From NCBI GenBank assembly GCA_030602845.1, contig JAUVYZ010000008.1, positions 1 through 17,783 of the forward strand: a DNA stretch of 17,783 nucleotides, given 5' to 3'. The notes below the pieces were generated by a model. The model searched no databases. It had not been told where the DNA came from and saw nothing but the letters and a program-made list of their open reading frames with translations. This DNA comes from Phycisphaerae bacterium. Lineage in GTDB: Bacteria > Planctomycetota > Phycisphaerae > Sedimentisphaerales > Anaerobacaceae. This document shows positions 6,236-14,049 of the stretch, in pieces. The position numbers were made by a program, and so were the translations under genes. Position 1 is the stretch's first letter, and each line of letters opens with the position of its first letter.

Positions 6236-8332
6236 TTATTCGACCTCCAACGCCTTAACCAACTGCGGCACTGTGTCTTCAACATTTCCGACAATGTAAT
6301 AATCGCACTGCTTGAATATCGGTGCGTTTGGGTCGCTGTTGACAGCGACAATGGTCTCGGCGTTTGCAATGCCTATCATATGCTGAATCGCACCGGATAT
6401 TCCCAGAGCAACATAAATTTTCGGCCCGATTGAGGTGCCCGTTTGGCCAACCTGGTGCACGCGTTCGATGAAGCCCTGCTCCACCGCTGCCCGCGAAGCG
6501 CCTCTTTCAACTTGCGTATCTAACTTTTTACTCAAGCCGGCACAAAGCGCACTCACGAGCCGTTCATAGTTGTCCCTGCTTTGCATACCCTTACCGCCGC
6601 TGACAACCACGTCAGCACCAAAGTTCACCTCGCCGGTGCCCAGCTCTGTTTTTATAATTTTCAGACTAACATCATCTTTGGAAAGCTCGACTTTGTGTTT
6701 GATGACTTTGCCTGTTCTTGACTCGTCGGCGGGCAGTCTCTTCATAACGCCCGGTCTTGCGGTAGCCATCTGGGCCTTTGAATTTTTCGTGCAGATAGTA
6801 GCCATAACGTTTCCGCCCAGGGCCGGCCGGGTCTGCAGCAGGATGCCTATCTGGCCCTTTCGTGAACTGTCCTTGATATCCAGTCCGGTGCAGTCGGCGG
6901 TCAGTCCACAGCCAACCCTGTATGAGACCATCGGCGCCAGCATTCTGCCTTGAGGAGTTGCGGCATAGAGAACGATTTGAGGCCAGTATGTGCTTATCGC
7001 ATCGGCAATGGCTTTGCGATGTGCAGTCGGGTCAAATACGCTGAGTAGCTTGTCCTCGATGATGTAGATGTTGTCTGCGCCGGCGGCGATTAATTCTTTC
7101 GCCATTGGCTCGGCCTCGCAGCCGGCTACAGCAACGCCTACTCTGGTTTCCAGAGAATCCGCAAGCGCACGTGCCTTGCCGATAAGCTCACACGTCGCCG
7201 GATGTATCGTGCCATCGCTGTGTTCGGCGACGACCCAAACCTCGCCCTCATAGCTTGGCTCGGTCAACTGCAAGCCATCTATCATATCCTCCAACGCCTT
7301 CTTATGGAAATACTCCCCTGCCGCAGCAAGAATCTTTTCCTTATTCGCATCATCAATCCGGCTAATCTCGGTAATGCCGAGCTCTCTGAGCTTGCCGGCT
7401 AAGATTTCAAAATCTTCGTTTTCCTTTTTTGTCCCCTCGAAGCTTCTGTCAAACAGACTCGCTCGCCTGCCGGGCAAAGTGTAGCGGCTTGTTTGAGTAT
7501 CGGCGTCCTCGCCGGCCTCGGCGCCGCTGCTCTTAAATTGGTCAACAAGCAGCCCGGCTAATGCTTTTGCATCGCCGACCTGCTCGCATTTTCTGGTGCT
7601 TTTGCCCGGTGGAAAAACCCGTATTACAGTCGTCTTCGAGCCTGTAACACCGATGTGGGTTGCCTGGATATCATCGCTGCCCCACCGAATAATTTCCATC
7701 CTGCTCGCCTGTCGCGTTGCCGCAAATGTTGCAAACACAGGATACTCATACTTGGCAACGGTTATTACCGCCGGCAGCTTCCTGGCGGCAACTACCTGGC
7801 TGCCGCCGCTGATAATGCGTGTGAATTCGAACCGCTTGTTCTTGAATTCGGCCTTGGTAACATAAGCTATACAGGGCAGGCCCAGCTCTTCAGCGATTTG
7901 CGGCGGCACCTGGGCCGTGTCACCGTCCACCGACTGCATTCCGCAAACCACATAATAATCGCCGTCTGCTTTAAGAATTTCTCTAACTATTTTCCTGACA
8001 GCAAATGCTAAGGGATTTGCCGTTGCCACTGTATCCGCTCCGGCCAGGGTTCTGTCGGTCAGCAGCACCACCGTATCGGCGCATCGGCTCAAGCCGTATC
8101 GCAGGACCTCTTCGGCCATCGGCGGTCCCATAGTCAATGCAATGATTTTGCCGTTCTTGTCACCGCTGTCCCGCCTCATCTGATTTGCAAAAGCCAGTGC
8201 CTGCGAGTCCAGCTCGTTGATTACACTGGCCAGCCGACTGCGGATGAGCGTGCCGGTCTCGAGGTCAAACGCATTGTCGGTGATTTGCGTTACGTCGGGA
8301 ACCTGTTTTACCAGAACTATGTAATCACTCAT
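6236..8332 (-). CDS. Fused electron transfer flavoprotein, beta plus alpha subunit (EtfBA)
   Basis: ETF normally is a heterodimer of EtfB (about 260 residues) and EtfA (about 320). Here one 698-residue chain carries both. Residues 1 to about 262 are EtfB: IVLVKQVPDVT (5-15), the AMP/FAD loop VDGDTAQVPPQ (135-145) and PAVITV (187-192). Residues about 363-698 are EtfA: EVWVVAEH (364-371), ARPGVM (525-530), VGQTGTSIGP (628-637), the signature GISGAIQHMIG (644-654) and VNSDPNAPIF (664-673), which bind FAD. A linker of about 100 residues (263-362) resembles neither half. The DGDTAQV loop matches, as I recall, the FixAB/bifurcating ETF group more than the mitochondrial type, so bifurcation is possible but unproven. 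The gene lies 5 bp upstream of its quinone oxidoreductase, an obvious partner. The ATG at 8332 has only a weak ribosome binding site. Confidence 0.95.
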   Translation of the reverse strand: MSDYIVLVKQVPDVTQITDNAFDLETGTLIRSRLASVINELDSQALAFANQMRRDSGDKNGKIIALTMGPPMAEEVLRYGLSRCADTVVLLTDRTLAGADTVATANPLAFAVRKIVREILKADGDYYVVCGMQSVDGDTAQVPPQIAEELGLPCIAYVTKAEFKNKRFEFTRIISGGSQVVAARKLPAVITVAKYEYPVFATFAATRQASRMEIIRWGSDDIQATHIGVTGSKTTVIRVFPPGKSTRKCEQVGDAKALAGLLVDQFKSSGAEAGEDADTQTSRYTLPGRRASLFDRSFEGTKKENEDFEILAGKLRELGITEISRIDDANKEKILAAAGEYFHKKALEDMIDGLQLTEPSYEGEVWVVAEHSDGTIHPATCELIGKARALADSLETRVGVAVAGCEAEPMAKELIAAGADNIYIIEDKLLSVFDPTAHRKAIADAISTYWPQIVLYAATPQGRMLAPMVSYRVGCGLTADCTGLDIKDSSRKGQIGILLQTRPALGGNVMATICTKNSKAQMATARPGVMKRLPADESRTGKVIKHKVELSKDDVSLKIIKTELGTGEVNFGADVVVSGGKGMQSRDNYERLVSALCAGLSKKLDTQVERGASRAAVEQGFIERVHQVGQTGTSIGPKIYVALGISGAIQHMIGIANAETIVAVNSDPNAPIFKQCDYYIVGNVEDTVPQLVKALEVE

Positions 8333-8636
8333 ATTTCGTATCTCGTATTTAGTTTTGAATTAACCCAAAAATCAGCACTAAAAGCTTAAAGCGACAGCTA
8401 TCGTGTTATCCAGACTACTTGTGCAGAACAAATAAGTACCGAGATAATAAAATGGGTAATATATATCACAACCTGGCACGTGTCAAACGGTATAAATCTG
8501 CTTTTATGCCGTTATTTCGTCAAAAATTGCTTTTCCGGTAAAAAAGTTTCGTTTAGCGCTTGTTCTGGATTGCGGAATAATGTTTAATTGTGGTTTTATT
8601 GTGAGAAAAGTGTTGGTTTTGTTAAGGTGAATAGAG
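8333..8636. other. Divergent promoter region between etfBA and the corrinoid gene
   Basis: This AT-rich gap of 304 bp lies between two outward-reading genes and must hold both promoters. A plus-strand candidate is TTGTGC (8419-8424), an 18-base spacer and GATAAT (8443-8448), which would leave a leader of roughly 180 bases before the corrinoid gene. For the minus strand no box pair is convincing. I see no cobalamin riboswitch sequence or terminator. No small gene is supported. Confidence 0.4.
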
Positions 8637-9263
8637 ATGGCAGATTTGAAAGCATTGGCTGACGCAATTATTAAAGGCGACCAAAATACTGCGGTGGAAA
8701 TTACCAGGACAGCCCTTGATGAGGGCACGGCGGCTAAAAGTGTTCTTGAAGAGGGTTTAATTGCAGGTATGGACGTCGTTGGGGGCCGTTTCAAAAAAAA
8801 TGAGATTTACATACCTGAGGTACTTATTGCCGCCCGGGCAATGAAAATGGCGATGGAAATCCTTGAGCCGGAACTTGTCAAGGCCGGCGTCAAGCCGGTC
8901 GGAAAGTTCCTAATAGGGACCGTGCAGGGTGATTTGCACGATATCGGCAAAAATTTGGTGGCAATGATGCTAAAAGGAGCGGGCTTTGAAGTTATTGACC
9001 TCGGTGTCGATGTCGGGCCTGAAAAGTTTGTTGAGCAGGCCAAAGCCGCCGGTGCCCAGTTGATTGGTATGAGCGCCCTTTTGACTACAACAATGCCCGG
9101 TATGGAGAAAACCGTAAAGGCACTGAAGGACGCGGGCGTTTCAGCCAGGATTATGATAGGTGGTGCACCGGTAACCCAGGGTTACGCCGACAAGATTGGT
9201 GCCGACGGCTATACTCCCGATGCGGCATCGGCTGTTGATTTGGCCAAAACCCTCGTCGCCTGA
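8637..9263 (+). CDS. Corrinoid (B12-binding) methyl-carrier protein of the MtbC/MttC type
   Basis: These small proteins carry a cobalamin cofactor that accepts a methyl group from a substrate-specific methyltransferase and hands it to a second one. The 208-residue product has the two expected domains. An N-terminal helical cap (1-85) has the block GMDVVGGRFKKNEIYIPEVL (44-63). A Rossmann B12-binding domain (90-208) has D99-L-H101-D-I-G104, the DxHxxG motif whose His is the lower cobalt ligand, followed by SALLTTTMP (146-154) and GGAPV (175-179). Length and motifs fit the methyltransferase-cognate corrinoid family. No methyltransferase, reactivase or demethylating partner is adjacent, so the substrate (methylamine, methoxy aromatic, glycine betaine or other) cannot be told. 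AAGGTG lies 8 bases before the ATG. The gene ends in TGA and converges on 9291-10670 with a 27-bp gap. Confidence 0.93.
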   Translation: MADLKALADAIIKGDQNTAVEITRTALDEGTAAKSVLEEGLIAGMDVVGGRFKKNEIYIPEVLIAARAMKMAMEILEPELVKAGVKPVGKFLIGTVQGDLHDIGKNLVAMMLKGAGFEVIDLGVDVGPEKFVEQAKAAGAQLIGMSALLTTTMPGMEKTVKALKDAGVSARIMIGGAPVTQGYADKIGADGYTPDAASAVDLAKTLVA

Positions 9264-9290
9264 GATTAACTCCAAAGAATGCACAGATAA

Positions 9291-10670
9291 CTAAAATCCG
9301 CCATCCCTCGGATTCAAATGGTCGAACTGGTTGTAAACGACATCTTCGAACATGCGCATACGGGAAGCGATAAACTCATCGTGTAGTTTGTCGAGCTGTT
9401 CCTGCGAGTAGGCAATGCCTTCGGGGTGCTGGGGGGTGTAATGCCGAAAATCTTTATCAACGTAGTGTATGGCGCCCTCCATGTCAGCGAAATCACCGAA
9501 GTGCCACCAGGATAATCCCACCCAGGGACCGGCTTTGAGGTTGTCATAGTAGGCGTCCATCGTCTCGGTGGGCGTCGTATAGGTCTTGCCGAGAATCGAG
9601 CTAGACAAACCTATGTAAATCATCATGGCATTGTCCGCACGTGCGAACTCGAGGGCGTTCATCAGGGCATGGGTGTCACTCCAACACTGCGGTGTCCAGG
9701 TTTCGGGATTCCTGGCATCTGTACAAACTTTGGTGCGGATGCCTTCGGGATAGTACTTCGTGCGGATGCGATGCCATTGCTGCACTCGTTTCAAGACCTT
9801 ATCTTTGTTTTCTGGAAGCACGGGGTCGTACGGTATCCCATGCCACCAATAGTCGTAGGTATCCACGCCGATGAATTCAGTATTGGCGGGCAGTTTCTGT
9901 CTGCCTTGTTTCAGGTCTTCGGGACCAGAGGCCCAGCAGCTTCCGTAATTCCACGCCGCCCAGGCCACCATGTTGTACCATGCCTTGATATGCCGGAACG
10001 GCCGTTCGCCAGTCTGCATCCGCCGTTGTTGAATCCGCTGATGGAAGGTTCGGTAGATGGTTTCCAATCCACTTGTGCCCAGTGTGCAGAAGTATTCATC
10101 GCCGGTCTTGACCATCAGGATGTTGTTTATAAGTTGTCGGCCGGTTGCCTTATCACCTTCGGGATTGGTGAGCACTTTATCGCGATTCGTCCAGAGCGTT
10201 TCCAGGATATCTAATGTTTTGTCGAACGGCTCGTGGTTATCACCCGGCTTCCAGTAATCCCGTAGGACGAATAGCTGACGATGCTGATACGCTCGGATCA
10301 TCAGGTTTATGATTTCGTCGCGATACGAACGACGACGCGGATAGAGCATAACGGCTGTCGACCAGCGGCTTACCATATCAATCCGGCGGATATTCTCTCG
10401 GTGATAAGTCTCAAGCGTAGTACCATCCCGGTGTTTCTGGAGCCCGTACTCGCAAAGATAGGGCAAAATGCCGCACGCCTCCTGCCTCGTCCATCGTTTA
10501 TTAGGTACGTAAGAATAACTGACTACGTCACCCTGCACATAGCCTGGCCGAAGTTTAGGACGGTTTTGAGTTGAATCGAGACGACTGAGACTAATTTCTT
10601 CCGCTGTGACGGTAGTAGGGTGCCAGAGAATTCCAACCAGAATCAATATTGTTAGCATGCGCTCCAACAT
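9291..10670 (-). CDS. Secreted protein of unknown function, TIM-barrel glycosidase-like
   Basis: I do not recognise a named family. The 459-residue product starts with a signal peptide (MLERMLTILILVGILWHPTTVTA, in shortened form MLTILILVGIL at 5-15) and likely cleavage after about residue 23. The body is rich in aromatics and contains strand-like motifs that remind me of (beta/alpha)8 glycoside hydrolases: FIGVDTYDYWW (266-276), MMIYIGLSS (349-357) and WVGLSWWHFGDF (383-394). The last would sit at the end of a barrel strand. Acidic residues in D270 and D393 are candidate active-site positions, but this is a guess. It stands alone, converging with the corrinoid gene and diverging from the sigma-like gene with about 178 bp between the starts. 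The start could also be the second ATG at 10658, which has GGAG just upstream. A role in polysaccharide breakdown is inference from style and from the nearby GH2 enzyme. Confidence 0.7.
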   Translation of the reverse strand: MLERMLTILILVGILWHPTTVTAEEISLSRLDSTQNRPKLRPGYVQGDVVSYSYVPNKRWTRQEACGILPYLCEYGLQKHRDGTTLETYHRENIRRIDMVSRWSTAVMLYPRRRSYRDEIINLMIRAYQHRQLFVLRDYWKPGDNHEPFDKTLDILETLWTNRDKVLTNPEGDKATGRQLINNILMVKTGDEYFCTLGTSGLETIYRTFHQRIQQRRMQTGERPFRHIKAWYNMVAWAAWNYGSCWASGPEDLKQGRQKLPANTEFIGVDTYDYWWHGIPYDPVLPENKDKVLKRVQQWHRIRTKYYPEGIRTKVCTDARNPETWTPQCWSDTHALMNALEFARADNAMMIYIGLSSSILGKTYTTPTETMDAYYDNLKAGPWVGLSWWHFGDFADMEGAIHYVDKDFRHYTPQHPEGIAYSQEQLDKLHDEFIASRMRMFEDVVYNQFDHLNPRDGGF

Positions 10671-10848
10671 AAGGTCTATTTTAGCAAATTTACGGTGCCT
10701 CGTACTGTTTCAAATGGAAATCCGGGCAAAATTAAGCTTAGCGGTCCCGGCTGTTCTCGGCGGTAAGCAGATAAGCATTAAAAAAACTCTGTTTTTTTCG
10801 CTCTTAATTTGTTAAAATGGACACTTGGTCATAAGGGAAAGTGTGAGT
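10671..10848. promoter_or_regulatory. Divergent gap before the sigma-like gene
   Basis: This 178-bp gap must contain both divergent promoters. AAAAAAAC (10780-10787) and GTTTTTTT (10791-10798) form an A/T hairpin with a 3-base loop, about 50 bases before the sigma-like start. It could be curved DNA or an UP-like element. TTAAAAT at 10812-10818 is a weak -10 candidate for the plus strand. No clear -35 box accompanies it. Confidence 0.3.
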
Positions 10849-12153
10849 ATGCGACAAATAAAAAATCAAAATCTGGCGCAATTGCTGGTGCAGCTTCGAT
10901 TTACGCCCCAGAAGCAGCGTCGAAAACAGCTCGATGCCGTTGAAAAACTCTTTGCGATTATCGACAGGGACAAGGAATATCCCTTCGAGTTTGTGTGTTT
11001 CCGCATCACGGGTTTTCACCCCAAGGACGCAGCGGAGCAGCAGCTCATAAAAGGCGACGAACTTGCTGAGGACCTGCAGATTTTCATCTCTAAGCTGAGC
11101 GGCCGGCTTGCGCGTCCCGTCGCTGAGCAACGTGAAAAAGTTTATACCATTGAAGAACTTGCAGCAGCTCTCGGCGTTTCAACAAAAACAATTCATCGCT
11201 GGCGAAAACAAGGTCTGATTGCCCGAAAATTTATCTTTGACGATGACAAAAAACGTTTCGGCTTTTTGCAATCGGCCGTTAATAAATTCATCAAGGCAAA
11301 TCCAGATCTCATTGCGAGAGCAAAAATCTTTACGCGACTGACAAACGAACAAAAACAACTGATTATAAAGCAGGCCAGAGCGCTCGCGGCCAAGACCACA
11401 ATGAGCCGCTATCAAATCATAAACCGGATAGCAGCCCAAATCGGCAAGGTCCACGAAACCGTCAGGTACACAATCGCCAACTACGAAAAGGCCAATCCTG
11501 ATAAGTCTGTTTTTAACGAGCCGCCCGGCGTAATCAGCCCCGCCCAGGCAGCCGAACTCTATAAGCTGTTCAAACAAGGCACCAGTGTCAAAGAATTGAT
11601 GAGACGCTTCAATCGTAGTAAAAGCTCGATATATCGGATTATAAATCGACGAAGGGCAAAGGCACTTCTGGCCAGAAAAATCGAATTCATCGCCAGCGAC
11701 GAATTTCTCCAGGAAGGCGTCACAAAAAAGATCCTCGCAAAGCCAATGAAGATGGACAAGCCCGTCTCTGCTAAAAAGCTTGAACCATTCGAATTAGTCG
11801 GCGAGCATCTCCTACCCGAGTACCTGCAGAAATTAAAGGAAACCCCTGTCCTGAATCGAGAACGCGAAGTCGAGCTGTTCCGCAGATATAATTACCTGAA
11901 ATACCTGGCTTGCATAACCAGAACGGGTATGAAACCCGCTCGTGTCCCGGGTTCTCGGATAAACGAAATAGAAAACTATCTGGCCGAGGCCGAGACAATC
12001 AAAAAAATGATAATCGAGGCAAATCTGCGACTCGTCGTCAGCATCGCAGGCAAACACGCTGCCGGTGGGCCTAATTTTCTCGAATTGGTAAGCAAGGGCA
12101 ATTTCGCATTGACCAAAGCGGTCGAAGAATTCGATTATACAAGGGGCATTTGA
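10849..12153 (+). CDS. Sigma-70-family factor with N-terminal HTH array, part before an in-frame TGA
   Basis: The ATG at 10849 has AAGGG (10833-10837) upstream; an alternative frame start is a TTG at 10825. Counted from 10849, residues 1-95 are an unrecognised helical domain. Residues 98-139 are a MerR/excisionase-like helix-turn-helix (YTIEELAAALGVSTKTIHRW). Residues about 187-209 and 229-270 are two more helix-turn-helix units (SVKELMRRFNRSKSSIYRII). Sigma region 1.2/2.1-like sequence starts near 333 (LNREREVELFRRY), and region 2.1-2.2 runs from about 390 (EANLRLVVSIAGKH, LVSKGNFALTKAVEEFDYTRG). At codon 435 a TGA interrupts the frame exactly where sigma factors continue with region 2.3. 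The same frame resumes at once with region 2.3, 2.4 and 4, so this is one gene of 564 codons split by one nonsense codon. The truncated product would lack the promoter-recognition regions. It could be a pseudogene, a sequencing error or readthrough. Confidence 0.85.
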   Translation: MRQIKNQNLAQLLVQLRFTPQKQRRKQLDAVEKLFAIIDRDKEYPFEFVCFRITGFHPKDAAEQQLIKGDELAEDLQIFISKLSGRLARPVAEQREKVYTIEELAAALGVSTKTIHRWRKQGLIARKFIFDDDKKRFGFLQSAVNKFIKANPDLIARAKIFTRLTNEQKQLIIKQARALAAKTTMSRYQIINRIAAQIGKVHETVRYTIANYEKANPDKSVFNEPPGVISPAQAAELYKLFKQGTSVKELMRRFNRSKSSIYRIINRRRAKALLARKIEFIASDEFLQEGVTKKILAKPMKMDKPVSAKKLEPFELVGEHLLPEYLQKLKETPVLNREREVELFRRYNYLKYLACITRTGMKPARVPGSRINEIENYLAEAETIKKMIIEANLRLVVSIAGKHAAGGPNFLELVSKGNFALTKAVEEFDYTRGI

Positions 12154-12543
12154 TTTAGCAAGCATGCCTCATTGAACATAGCCAAAGAATATGCGAAGGT
12201 GTCCGGTAAAAGTACAGAGCTTACCAGGAAAAAAGTAGGTTCATTGGCAAACATCCAGCGTTATTTAAGAACCACAGAAGCCGCAGATTTTGCAGCTATC
12301 GAACGTGCACGCCGAAGTCTCGTGCAGGTTATCAAGGAGGAGCTTAACGAGCGCGAGCAGTATATAATCTTAAATCATTTCGGCCTGGTCGGCCCACCTA
12401 TAAAAAAGAAGACAAAGACCTTGAAGCAAATCGGCGAAGACCTGGACCTCGGCAAAGAAAGGGTCCGGCAAATCGAACTTATTGCCCTGCAAAAGCTAAG
12501 ACAATCCCTTAGCAGCGAAGAATTCGAGCTGCTTACCGGTTAA
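12154..12543 (+). pseudogene. Sigma-70 regions 2.3-4.2, part after the in-frame TGA
   Basis: This is the continuation, in the same frame, of the gene at 10849-12153. It starts FSKHASLNIAKEYAK, the place of sigma region 2.3-2.4, and ends with region 4.2 (KTLKQIGEDLDLGKERVRQIE, in shortened form LGKERVRQIE), a standard -35-binding helix-turn-helix, 13 residues or so before the stop. There is no ATG in frame and no ribosome binding site. The first possible start is a TTG at 12172, so independent translation looks poor. Against E. coli sigma-70, the positions of T429, Y430, W433 and W434 are K, H, L and N here, so the aromatic residues that open the -10 element are missing. Region 4.2 looks intact. 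Either this is early decay of a gene, or a specialised factor that melts DNA differently. The gene converges on 12563-13933 with a 19-bp gap. Confidence 0.75.
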
Positions 12544-12562
12544 CCTTGATAGTCCTGACTTA

Positions 12563-13933
12563 CTACATTGCCAAAATCACCTCAACTGCCTCATAAATCG
12601 CAGCAACCACCAGGACTATTGCTACCCACAAATTACCTCTGACATTCATCAGCAGTGCCTTACCATATCGACGTCCCACGCTTGGCCCTTCGGACTTGCG
12701 GAAAAGATAAACTAAAATCAGCAGGCCGAAGAATGTTGCTATAACATAGGCCTCGCCTTCAAGCAATAAGGTAAAACTATGCGGAAGCATCGCACCTGAC
12801 AGCTCAACAAAAGTTGGCGCAAGCAGCAGGCCCCATAGCGCCGCTCTCCAACCAGCAACCAAAACGCCCGCGCCAGGCACGATTACCGACGGAAGCGTTA
12901 TGCACGCCAGAGACCCGAGTGGAAAATTAATCGCGAATGTGACCACGGCCGCCCACAAAATATTTTTGCTCATATATGCCTTGACTGCCACCGCCAAAGG
13001 GCCTGGACTATCCATTGCTCCGCCTATACTTGCCAACAAGCAAACCTGAAGTTCCGGCAGATGATATGCGACAAGCATAAACAGCACGACTGTTCCAAAA
13101 TAAATCAGATGCAGGGTAAGGAAAAGGCGCTTGTACTTGTGAATCTCGGCCAGGGGCAGGCGCAGCCACTTGTTACTGAGCCGGTCGGCCAGAAAACAAT
13201 AGAGCTTGAACAGCAGAAGACAGCCGCCCAGAAAAAGCAGCGACATCCCCGCAACATAGAGATAAAATGGGCCCGGCTCCGTCCGAATTGATGGAGCGTG
13301 TGCGACGAATTGCGACTTAGGAAAGGCCTTTTTAAGGCGCTCTCGCATTTGCGTATCGGTCAACTGCTCTCTTGGCAATCGAAGAATATAGGCATTCCGG
13401 ACCGCCTCGTCGTCAGGGTCGAACAATTCGCCTGCCGCGGTATCATCAGAAATAAGGTAACTCTCCGCGAAAAGACGAACCTCTTTCTTCAATTGCCCCA
13501 CCACCTTGAACGCCCGACCATCAATGGTAATCTTGTCTTTGCTGTTTGCTTGAAAACCGGCCACCACTTCGTCGGCACCAGGCGAAGGGAATCGCCCCCA
13601 TTCAAGTATTTCGCCTGTGAAATCATCCGCCATATCAGAATACAGAACAACTTTTTCCTGGAAAGCGACACGATAGGATTTCCCAACGTGGGAGCCGAAA
13701 CTATCGGCTATCTCGGTAAAAATCTGTGCTTGACCACCGATAGGCAGCAGGCGTACAGGCCTCTTGACGTATTCCAATCCTTCAGCTTCGGAATTTGGGT
13801 CGGCTTTACCTATGTACATGAAAGCGTTTTTCCATGGGTTGGGGCCGGCTTCGTATTGATAGTTATAGTATGAAAATGCCATCAGTATAAAACCAATTGC
13901 TGCTACAACTAACCATCTAATCCATCTTTTCAT
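12563..13933 (-). CDS. Membrane protein: MacB-like periplasmic domain plus SpoIIM-like membrane domain
   Basis: The 456-residue product has an N-terminal membrane anchor (5-23), a periplasmic region up to about 220, and at least six further hydrophobic helices (about 222-245, 270-292, 325-350, 352-374, 393-411, 434-455). Residues about 105-163 (EWGRFPSPGADEVVAGFQA, in part; KITIDGRAFKVVGQLKK, FAESYLIS) read like the core of a MacB/FtsX-type permease periplasmic domain. The C-terminal block around LAPTFVELSGAMLPH (371-385) and the following helix resembles the SpoIIM/DUF95 family, where a His-containing membrane motif is conserved. Neither assignment is certain. No ATPase gene is next to it, so a transport role is unproven. 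AAGGAAG precedes the ATG at 13933. It is a single gene, convergent with the sigma-like gene and downstream of a long repeat-rich gap. Confidence 0.65.
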   Translation of the reverse strand: MKRWIRWLVVAAIGFILMAFSYYNYQYEAGPNPWKNAFMYIGKADPNSEAEGLEYVKRPVRLLPIGGQAQIFTEIADSFGSHVGKSYRVAFQEKVVLYSDMADDFTGEILEWGRFPSPGADEVVAGFQANSKDKITIDGRAFKVVGQLKKEVRLFAESYLISDDTAAGELFDPDDEAVRNAYILRLPREQLTDTQMRERLKKAFPKSQFVAHAPSIRTEPGPFYLYVAGMSLLFLGGCLLLFKLYCFLADRLSNKWLRLPLAEIHKYKRLFLTLHLIYFGTVVLFMLVAYHLPELQVCLLASIGGAMDSPGPLAVAVKAYMSKNILWAAVVTFAINFPLGSLACITLPSVIVPGAGVLVAGWRAALWGLLLAPTFVELSGAMLPHSFTLLLEGEAYVIATFFGLLILVYLFRKSEGPSVGRRYGKALLMNVRGNLWVAIVLVVAAIYEAVEVILAM

Positions 13934-14049
13934 TGGGTATCTTCCTTAAAAAGTACTTTGTTTGTCAGAGACCATTAAAAGCCATTACGTTAACATAGAC
14001 AAGTTTGGGCCATCAGGCAACTAATTTTCAGCAGGTGCGTCTTTGCCCC

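Noticed and set aside
8333..8636. Cobalamin riboswitch upstream of the corrinoid gene
   Set aside because: I found no B12-box-like sequence, and such switches usually control synthesis and transport genes.
12151..12153. Genome-wide reassignment of TGA to an amino acid
   Set aside because: The corrinoid protein and the GH2 gene both end at TGA at the expected family length, so TGA works as a stop here.
12151..12200. Selenocysteine at the sigma-factor TGA
   Set aside because: No stable hairpin of bacterial SECIS type is evident right after the TGA, and sigma factors have Lys or Arg at this position, not Cys.
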